A stretch of DNA of 42,133 bases, taken from the NCBI GenBank assembly GCA_029263335.1, contig JAJCXS010000092.1, positions 1 to 42,133 on the forward strand. Reading direction: 5' to 3'. Source of the stretch: Acidobacteriota bacterium (lineage in GTDB: Bacteria; Acidobacteriota; UBA890; WLXD01). Made by a program: the position numbers and the translations under genes. This document shows, in pieces, positions 35,918 through 42,133 of this stretch; position 1 is the first letter of the stretch; each line of letters opens with the position of its first letter. The notes beneath the pieces were generated by a model. It ran no database searches. It saw only the letters and a program-made list of their open reading frames with translations, and had not been told where the DNA came from.

Positions 35918-36961
35918 ATGCTGATCAGAAAACGACGTGGATGGGAGATACCCGAGCGCGAGGTCACGCCCGAGTCCGTCTATTTGAACCGCCGCGAGGT
36001 GCTGCGTGGCCTCGGCATCGCGGGAATCGGCCTCGGTGGCGCCTACTCGGCCTCGGCCGCCCTGGCTGGCAACCTGGGTCAGCAGCCGCCCATCCAGCCC
36101 TTTCCGGCGTCGGTCGTCTATCCGTCCGGGCCTGCCGGGGACCTGTATCCCGTAGCGAACAAGAACGCGCGGCTGACGCTGGAGGATGCCGGCCGTCCGC
36201 TGACGCCGCCCGAGTACGCGCACGCCTACAACAACTACTACGAGTTCTTCGTTCCCAAGCAAGGGGTCTGGGAGAACGTCGACAAGTTCGAAACCGAGCC
36301 GTGGACCATCGAGGTCACCGGCATGGTCAACAAGCCGGGCAAGTACGACCTCGAGGAGGTACTGCGCAAGATGCCGATGGAAGAGCGGGTTTGCCGCTTC
36401 CGTTGCGTCGAGCGCTGGTCCTCGGTCATGCCGTGGACGGGCTTCCCGTTTGCCGCCTTCTTGGATCTCGTGGAGCCGCAGGTGAAGGCCGAGTACGTGG
36501 CGATGACCACGGTCAATCGCCCCGACCAGATGCCGGGCATTCCCAAGCAGGAGTGGTACCCCTGGCCCTATTTCGAGGGATTGACGATGGCCGAGGCGCG
36601 CAACGAGCTGGCGTTTCTGGTTACCGGCGCGTTTGGCAAGCCCGCTCCCAAGCAGCACGGGGCGCCGATTCGTCTGATCACGCCATGGAAGTTCGGCTTC
36701 AAGCAGCTCAAGTCGATCGTCAAGTTCGATTTCACCGACAAGAAGCCAGGGACCTTCTGGACCAAGCTGCAGCCAGCCGAGTATGGCTTCTGGGCCAACA
36801 TCAACCCGGAGATACCGCACCCTCGTTGGCCGCAGTCGCATGAGTGGCTGATCAACACCGGCGACGTCTACCCGACCGAGATCTACAACGGGTACGGCGA
36901 CTGGGTAGCCGAAATGTACGAACCACTCCGGCAGAAGGAAGGGGCCTGGTTATACCGCTGA
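35918..36961 (+). CDS. msrP: Protein-methionine-sulfoxide reductase catalytic subunit MsrP (YedY)
   Basis: MsrP is a periplasmic molybdenum enzyme that reduces oxidised methionines in envelope proteins, normally fed by the heme membrane protein MsrQ. The 347-residue product has a Tat signal (LNRREVLRGLGIAGIG, R25-R26), the Mo-ligating C163 in RFRCVERWS, and VMPWTGFPF after it. The 3' half keeps the family's WYPWPYFEGL and GAPIRLITPWKFGFK segments. Of two adjacent ATGs, 35918 has the better spacing (six bases) to GGAG. No msrQ follows; instead a sigma-factor gene overlaps the stop. It is divergent from the oxidase operon, with 215 bases between. Confidence 0.93.
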   Translation: MLIRKRRGWEIPEREVTPESVYLNRREVLRGLGIAGIGLGGAYSASAALAGNLGQQPPIQPFPASVVYPSGPAGDLYPVANKNARLTLEDAGRPLTPPEYAHAYNNYYEFFVPKQGVWENVDKFETEPWTIEVTGMVNKPGKYDLEEVLRKMPMEERVCRFRCVERWSSVMPWTGFPFAAFLDLVEPQVKAEYVAMTTVNRPDQMPGIPKQEWYPWPYFEGLTMAEARNELAFLVTGAFGKPAPKQHGAPIRLITPWKFGFKQLKSIVKFDFTDKKPGTFWTKLQPAEYGFWANINPEIPHPRWPQSHEWLINTGDVYPTEIYNGYGDWVAEMYEPLRQKEGAWLYR

Positions 36962-37566
36962 CCGACGCAGAACTGCTCGATCTCGTTCAGCGCGAGAGCC
37001 CCGGTGCGTTCGACGCCTTCGTGGAACGGTACGGCAAGCGGATCCTGCACTTCGGCCTGCGCATGTGTCGGCACAACGAGGACGCCGAGGACGTGCTGCA
37101 GGAGACCCTGCTCAAGGCGTACTGCGGTTTGAAGGATGTGCGCGACCCCGGCGCCGTGCGCACCTGGCTGTTTCGGGTCGCCTCCAACGCCTGTCTGATG
37201 AAACGGCGCAAGGCGAAGAGGACGCGCGAGATCGCATTGGAGGATCTTCGGCCTCCGGGCTGGCGGGAGGGCGCGATGGCCGAGGTCGCCGATCGGTCGG
37301 TGCTGCCGCAGGCTGAAGCGGAACGTGCTCAGCTGCGTGGGGCGCTCGAGAGGGCGCTCTCGGAGCTTCCCACCGACTACCGCATCGTAGTGCTCCTACG
37401 GGATGTGGAAGGACTCAGCACGCAAGAGACCGCGCGAGCGCTCGACCTCGGTGTTTCCGCGGTGAAGATGCGCCTGCACAGGGGCCGCATAGAGCTACGG
37501 CAGGCGCTCGCGGCGTACCAATCCTCACCCGTTGCAGACGCCGCGGCCGAGGCCAGCGCTCCCTAG
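36958..37566 (+). CDS. RNA polymerase sigma factor, sigma-70 family (ECF-like)
   Basis: About 202 residues. Region 2 is clear (FDAFVERYGKRILHFGLRMC, DAEDVLQETLLKAY, VRTWLFRVASNACLMKRR). Region 4 reads ALSELPTDYRIVVLLRDVEG and STQETARALDLGVSAVKMRL. Homologues begin close to LTDAELLDLV. In this frame no ATG, GTG or TTG lies near that point, so a CTG at 36958 that overlaps the msrP TGA (CTGA) is the likeliest start, with AAGGAAGGGG 13 bases ahead. The only other initiator is a GTG at 36844, which would add 38 arginine-rich residues read within msrP. Co-transcription with msrP is likely; no anti-sigma gene is seen. Confidence 0.85.
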   Translation: MTDAELLDLVQRESPGAFDAFVERYGKRILHFGLRMCRHNEDAEDVLQETLLKAYCGLKDVRDPGAVRTWLFRVASNACLMKRRKAKRTREIALEDLRPPGWREGAMAEVADRSVLPQAEAERAQLRGALERALSELPTDYRIVVLLRDVEGLSTQETARALDLGVSAVKMRLHRGRIELRQALAAYQSSPVADAAAEASAP

Positions 37567-37576
37567 CCGGGCGCGC

Positions 37577-39223
37577 CTAGTAGCTCACCCGGCCGATCTT
37601 CGTGTTCCAGCCGCAGAGTCCCGAGACCTTGGCGCCGAACTCGCCCGAGATCCAGACGTCGTCGGTGCTGGGGTCGGATGCCGCACCGATGTAGTCGCCC
37701 GTGCGGACCTCCGGGTCTCCGAACTCGGTCGGGCACTTGCCCTTGAACACCGCCTTGACCGCATCGAACTCATCGGCGAGCGATCGCATGGGCCCGAAAC
37801 GTGTGGCGCCACCCCGCATTCCCGACAACCCCGTGCTGAGTCGTAGTTTCGCGCTGGTCATCTGAAACGTCGTGACCACGTCGCCATTGCTGGAGACGGC
37901 GATGCCGGGTACCCACAGGAACCCCCCGGGAACCCCGAAAAGGTCGGTGAAGCCCGACTTGAGGCCGTCCACGGCGAAGCGCTCCACGCGGATGCAGGCA
38001 ACAACGTCCTCGCTGTCTCCGAAGCGGCACGCCGTGGTGTGCGCCAGCCACAGCTGGCCGTTGACCACCGTCACCTGCTGCATCAACCGGTGGCCGATGG
38101 TGTCGAGTTCCTTCTCGCTACCCTTCTGGGTGGCGGATGGCGGGAAGGAGTATCCGGCCCCCTCGACCATGCGCGAAGAGAGCTTCGGCTTCTTGCCCTT
38201 GCGGGAGATGGTCCACCAACCGTACTGATCGGAGAAGCCGATCGGTTGGCTAGCCACCACGTGATGATCGCCGTTGGCTCTAGCGTCGGTGTCGAGATGC
38301 TGGGCGGGCTGCAGGGTGAAGGCGACGACGCCGTCATCGTCGTCGCCGACTCGGAACGACCACACCTTGTTCTTGGTGGGGCACTTGGCGACGTTGTCGA
38401 CGAGCTTCGCCTTATCCATCACCCACAGCCAGGCGCTGGAGAAACCGCCTGTTCCGAAGCCGAAGTTGTTCGTCGCGATCGTCACCCAGTCGCCGCTCAC
38501 TCCCAGTCCCGGATAGTCGGCCCATGCTCCCTTCTTCTTGCTCTTGAAGGAGTACGAGCACCAGTCGTCGCCGGTAAGCGACTCGGGCGTTGAACTGCGC
38601 GACACCGAGACGAAGACCTTCGACCGCGCCGTGTCCTCGTCCTGGTCCAGCAACACGATGAAGAAGCGCTCCGAGGCCGGATCGTAGTGCACCTTGGGAT
38701 CGAAGAAGTCGCCGCTCCCGAAATGCTCTTCGCCGGTCTGCACGATGACGTTCTTGCCGGACTTGTCCGAGAGCCGAATGGCCACGTTGACGGCCTGCAG
38801 GATGTGTTCCGGGCCGACCGCCAGTGCGGTATCCGGCGGCACGAAACCGCCACCTTGCCCGATGTCCAGACCGTTGAAGCTCTTGCGGACGCGTGGCGCG
38901 AGCGGCTCGATCCCCACCGTCGTCGGTCCTGCCACCTCCAGTTCGCGAGCTATCGGAGCACGGCGTCGGCCCTCCTCGGCGAGCCTGGCCATCGTGGCCT
39001 CGTCGGCGAAGATGGCGCCGGGTTCGCGAATCTCACGAACCTCCGTGGCTTCGGGCCGAGCTCCGCGATGCTGGAGCTTGTTGTCGCAGCAGGGCACGAG
39101 GTCGTCGACGCCGTCAGGGTCGGCGCCCTCGTCCTGGGGCGCCTGAGCCAACGTTGCGAGCGACCCGCTCGAGGCGAAAAGCAGCGCGGCGGACACAAAG
39201 AGAAGGGCTAGTAGTTTTCGCAT
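37577..39223 (-). CDS. Secreted protein of unknown function, probable beta-propeller
   Basis: The product is 548 residues with a signal peptide (LLALLFVSAALLFASSGSLA, cleavage near A-Q-A at 26-28). It is rich in beta strands and has motifs recurrent in large secreted proteins of this kind: FVPPDTALAVGPEHILQAVN, VHYDPASERFFIVLL and YPGLGVSGDWVTIATNNFG. These suggest repeated blades, but I can assign no enzyme family. There are eight cysteines, including adjacent C45-C46. GGAGAG precedes ATG 39223. It converges with the sigma-factor gene, 10 bases apart; a short inverted repeat (GCCGGG 37566-37571, CCCGGC 37588-37593) spans the junction. Confidence 0.75.
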   Translation of the reverse strand: MRKLLALLFVSAALLFASSGSLATLAQAPQDEGADPDGVDDLVPCCDNKLQHRGARPEATEVREIREPGAIFADEATMARLAEEGRRRAPIARELEVAGPTTVGIEPLAPRVRKSFNGLDIGQGGGFVPPDTALAVGPEHILQAVNVAIRLSDKSGKNVIVQTGEEHFGSGDFFDPKVHYDPASERFFIVLLDQDEDTARSKVFVSVSRSSTPESLTGDDWCSYSFKSKKKGAWADYPGLGVSGDWVTIATNNFGFGTGGFSSAWLWVMDKAKLVDNVAKCPTKNKVWSFRVGDDDDGVVAFTLQPAQHLDTDARANGDHHVVASQPIGFSDQYGWWTISRKGKKPKLSSRMVEGAGYSFPPSATQKGSEKELDTIGHRLMQQVTVVNGQLWLAHTTACRFGDSEDVVACIRVERFAVDGLKSGFTDLFGVPGGFLWVPGIAVSSNGDVVTTFQMTSAKLRLSTGLSGMRGGATRFGPMRSLADEFDAVKAVFKGKCPTEFGDPEVRTGDYIGAASDPSTDDVWISGEFGAKVSGLCGWNTKIGRVSY

Positions 39224-39453
39224 GCGGCTCTCCGGCCAACTCGGATGGGGTCGAGGTGATTGCGAACGTACCATGGGCAGCCGTGCCAGCCTCGGGCGAG
39301 ATGGTCCAGGCTGTGAGGGTGGCGGGAGTCGAACTCGGTCAGGGCGATCCTGCTAACGTAGCGATGACGAACGATTCTCGGCTCAAGTGTCTGAGAAGTC
39401 GACGCTTGCGCTGCCTATGGTACTAGACACGTGTAGCGCAGAGGTTTCCGCCG

Positions 39454-42133
39454 ATGGCAAGCGGAACGCGGTCAGGCCCCGACCAGATACCAGATACGGG
39501 GCCGTCCGCACGGCGCGCTCGGCGCTTTCATGTCGAGGCGCCCTGGGCCCATCCCGCGAGTGAGGTCGAGACAGCCCTCGGCGTCGCCGTCGACCAGGGG
39601 CTTACCTGGCGCGAGGCCGCAGACAGGCTGAGCGTCGTCGGGCCGAATCAGCTCCAGGTATCCCGCCCGACCCGATGGTGGGAGATTCTCGGCCGTCAGC
39701 TGCGCAGCCTCGTGGTGGTTCTGCTCGGCGCGGCCGCCCTGGTGTCGTTCCTGTTCGGCGAGACGATCGAGGCCGGCGCCGTGGTCGCGGTCTTGGCGAT
39801 CAACACCCTGCTCGGGTTCGTGGCCGAACTGCGCGCCGTGCGCTCGATGGAGTCGCTGCGTCAGCTCGGTCGCAGCATGACCCGCGTTCGACGTGACGGT
39901 AGCGAGAGCATGCTTTCCGACGAGGAGCTCGTCCCCGGCGACATCGTGTTGCTGGAGGGAGGCGATCGCATCGCCGCGGATCTGCGCGTGCTGGACAGCG
40001 CGCAACTCCAGGTCGACGAGTCGATCCTCACGGGCGAGTCGCTACCCGTGGACAAGGAGGCGGCGGCGATTTCGCCGCAGGCAGAACTGCACGCGCGCAC
40101 CAGCATGTTGCACCGGGGCACGACGGTGACCCACGGCAACGTCGCCGCGGTGGTCGTGGGCACGGGAATGCGCACCGAACTGGGCCGCATCGCCGCGCTG
40201 GTGGAGTCCGCCGAGGAAGAGGTGACGCCGCTGGAGGAACGCCTTGACGAGCTGGGGCGTCGGCTTGTCTTCGTCACGGTGGGCATCGCGGCGGTCGCCA
40301 CGCTGGCCGGTATTGCCACCGGCAAGCCGCTCCTGCTGATGGTGCAGACCGGTATCGCGCTGGCGGTGGCCGCGATTCCGGAGGGCCTGCCGATCGTGGC
40401 GACGATCGCGCTGGCGCGAGGCATGTGGCGCATGGCGCGTCGCAACGCCCTGGTGAACCACCTGTCGACAGTCGAAACGCTGGGGTCTACGACGGTCATC
40501 CTGACCGACAAGACCGGCACGCTGACCGAGAACCAGCTGGCCGTCGAGACCGTCGTCACCGCCGGCGGCAGCCATGAACTTCCGGATGTCGTCGCCGCCA
40601 CCGATCCGGAGCCCGTCGAGACGCTGCGGCTCGGGGCGCTGTGCAACGACGCCTCGCTAACGGAATCGGGCGAGGGCGTCGGCGATCCCCTGGAGGTGGC
40701 TCTGCTGGAGGCCGCGCGCGATGTCGGGATCGACGTGGACGACGTGCGGGCCAGCAACACACGAGTTCGCGAGGTCGCTTTCGACTCCGACACGCGCATG
40801 ATGGCGACCTTCCACCGTGACGACGATGGCCTCTTTGTTGCCGTCAAAGGAGCCGCCGAAGAGGTTCTCGACCGTTGTCTCGAGCCTGGTGAGGATCTCG
40901 CCTCGGCAGGGAGCGATTCTCCGGCCGACACGCGCCTGCTGGCAGCCAACGACGCCCTCGCGGCTCGTGGCTATCGAGTCCTCGCGGTGGCGACGAAACG
41001 TGTTGCCCACGAGAACGAGGAACCCTACGAGGGACTCACCTTCGTCGGCCTCGTCGGTTTACTCGATCCACCACGCAGCGAGGTGGTGGGTGCCGTCGAG
41101 GCGTGCCGTACCGCCGGCATCGATATCGTCATGCTCACCGGCGACCAGGCACTGACCGCGGCCCACATCGCCAAGGAGGTTGGCGTCGTCGCCGATCACG
41201 ATCCGGCGGTGGTGCTCGGGCGCGACATCCCGGAGCTGGAGTCGTTGCCCGACTCCGGACGCGAGAAGTACCTGCGGACGCGGATCTTCGCGCGTGTCGA
41301 CCCGGCGCAGAAGCTGGATCTGGTTGCGCTCCACCAGAGTGCCGGCGGGGTCGTGGCCATGACGGGCGACGGGGTGAACGACGCCCCGGCACTCAAGAAG
41401 GCCGACATTGGCGTCGCCATGGGGCAGCGCGGCACTCAGGTGGCCCGCGATGCCGCGGACATGGTGCTGACCGACGATTCGTTCGCGTCGATCGTGGCGG
41501 CAGCCCATCAGGGGCGCGTCATCTTCGGCAACATTCGGCGCTTTGTCGTGTACCTGATGTCGTGCAACGTCAGCGAGATCCTCATCGTCTCCGGCGCCGT
41601 CGCGGCAAACGCTCCGCTGCCGCTGCTGCCACTCCAGATTCTCTTCCTCAACCTGGTGACCGACGTCTTTCCCGCCCTTGCCCTCGCGCTCGGCGAGGGC
41701 GACGCCGGCCTAATGCAGCAGCCGCCACGCGACCCCCAGGAGCCGGTTCTGAGCCGCGCGCACTGGATGCGGATCATCGGCTTCAGTCTGCTGATCAGCG
41801 CGGCCACGCTCGCCGCCATGGCCATCAGCATCAAGGTGCTGGGCTACTCCGGAAGCCGCGCAGTAACGGTCTCGTTCGCCACGCTGGCCCTGGCGCAGCT
41901 ATGGCACGTCTTCAACCTCCGCGACCGCACCAGTTCGACCCTGCGCAACGACGTCGTCTCGAATCCCTGGGTGTGGGGCGCGCTCGCGCTGTGTACCGGC
42001 CTACTGGTCGCCGCGATCCACCTGCCCGGCCTGAGCCGCGTCCTCGGCACCACCGCGCCAGGCCTCGAAGGATGGGGCGTCATCCTGACGATGAGCCTGG
42101 TGCCCTGCCTCCTGGGCCAAGCGTGGATTAGCC
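39454..42133 (+). CDS. P2-type cation ATPase, calcium-type, cut by the window edge
   Basis: The 893 visible codons run off the right end, so the C-terminus is missing. An N-terminal cation-ATPase region is followed by TGES (193-196), PEGLP (309-313, helix 4), the phosphorylation site DKTGT (D352) and TGDGVND (637-643). Cation-site residues match SERCA: the helix 4 glutamate in PEGLP; N705 and E708 in helix 5 (SCNVSE); N733, T736 and D737 in helix 6 (LNLVTD). Calcium export or uptake driven by ATP is the likely function, though Mn2+ transport by PMR1-like relatives cannot be excluded. GAGG lies nine bases before ATG 39454. Confidence 0.92.
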   Translation, partial: MASGTRSGPDQIPDTGPSARRARRFHVEAPWAHPASEVETALGVAVDQGLTWREAADRLSVVGPNQLQVSRPTRWWEILGRQLRSLVVVLLGAAALVSFLFGETIEAGAVVAVLAINTLLGFVAELRAVRSMESLRQLGRSMTRVRRDGSESMLSDEELVPGDIVLLEGGDRIAADLRVLDSAQLQVDESILTGESLPVDKEAAAISPQAELHARTSMLHRGTTVTHGNVAAVVVGTGMRTELGRIAALVESAEEEVTPLEERLDELGRRLVFVTVGIAAVATLAGIATGKPLLLMVQTGIALAVAAIPEGLPIVATIALARGMWRMARRNALVNHLSTVETLGSTTVILTDKTGTLTENQLAVETVVTAGGSHELPDVVAATDPEPVETLRLGALCNDASLTESGEGVGDPLEVALLEAARDVGIDVDDVRASNTRVREVAFDSDTRMMATFHRDDDGLFVAVKGAAEEVLDRCLEPGEDLASAGSDSPADTRLLAANDALAARGYRVLAVATKRVAHENEEPYEGLTFVGLVGLLDPPRSEVVGAVEACRTAGIDIVMLTGDQALTAAHIAKEVGVVADHDPAVVLGRDIPELESLPDSGREKYLRTRIFARVDPAQKLDLVALHQSAGGVVAMTGDGVNDAPALKKADIGVAMGQRGTQVARDAADMVLTDDSFASIVAAAHQGRVIFGNIRRFVVYLMSCNVSEILIVSGAVAANAPLPLLPLQILFLNLVTDVFPALALALGEGDAGLMQQPPRDPQEPVLSRAHWMRIIGFSLLISAATLAAMAISIKVLGYSGSRAVTVSFATLALAQLWHVFNLRDRTSSTLRNDVVSNPWVWGALALCTGLLVAAIHLPGLSRVLGTTAPGLEGWGVILTMSLVPCLLGQAWIS

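Noticed and set aside
35786..36841. A 351-codon minus-strand frame opposite msrP
   Set aside because: It is a shadow of msrP, with no motifs and no ribosome binding site.
39323..39337. A tRNA T-arm-like sequence, GGAGTCGAACTC
   Set aside because: Read on the minus strand it resembles GTTCGANTCC, but the T-stem does not pair and no D- or anticodon-arm or acceptor stem fits around it.

Overview
The window is about 42 kb of GC-rich bacterial chromosome with densely packed genes. No single marker fixes the taxon. The gene families fit Acidobacteriota best, perhaps a Vicinamibacteria-like lineage. The pointers are a PadR regulator overlapping an acidobacterial-type orphan ABC permease (ADOP), a protein like the VWFA-related acidobacterial family, large secreted M14 and S9 peptidases, and an aa3 oxidase operon with two subunit III genes. 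This taxonomic call is inference. No CRISPR array, rRNA or convincing tRNA was seen.

Layout. Positions 1-146 hold the C-terminal end of an IS481-like transposase, probably frameshifted, ending tail to tail on lepA (minus strand). Then come a membrane-only relative of LytS-type histidine kinases and two large secreted M14 metallopeptidases transcribed divergently from a 148-bp gap. Positions 8228-10898 carry rsgA, an overlapping Sel1-repeat lipo/secreted-type protein gene and an exported COG4798-like methyltransferase, followed by a terminator-like hairpin. Positions 11063-18994 are a B12 mutase operon: icmF, chrA, a single-chain methylmalonyl-CoA mutase and meaB. Positions 19033-22084 are a padR-ADOP pair with a readable promoter and operator. 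A convergent VWA-like gene, a thioredoxin-fold remnant and a poorly coding 580-bp stretch follow. Then come a DPP-IV-like S9 peptidase and an AAA/DUF4143 ATPase with a perfect palindrome upstream.

Positions 29018-35702 (minus strand) form one probable operon. It encodes cytochrome c oxidase subunits II, I, III, III and IV, a small CxxC membrane protein, a GNAT-like protein and a small secreted protein. Divergently placed are msrP (without msrQ) and a sigma-70-family gene that overlaps its stop and probably starts at CTG. A secreted protein of unknown function and a calcium-type P-type ATPase cut by the right edge complete the window.

Together the genes suggest an aerobic heterotroph that degrades peptides outside the cytoplasm (two M14, one S9 peptidase). 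It would feed branched-chain and odd-chain acyl-CoAs into central metabolism through two B12 mutases (isobutyryl-CoA and methylmalonyl-CoA types, told apart by active-site residues) and respire with an A1-type aa3 oxidase. No clearly new multi-gene system is proven. The best leads are the chrA gene inside the mutase operon, the palindrome before the DUF4143 ATPase, the CTGA overlap of msrP with a sigma factor, and the two uncharacterised genes ending the oxidase operon.
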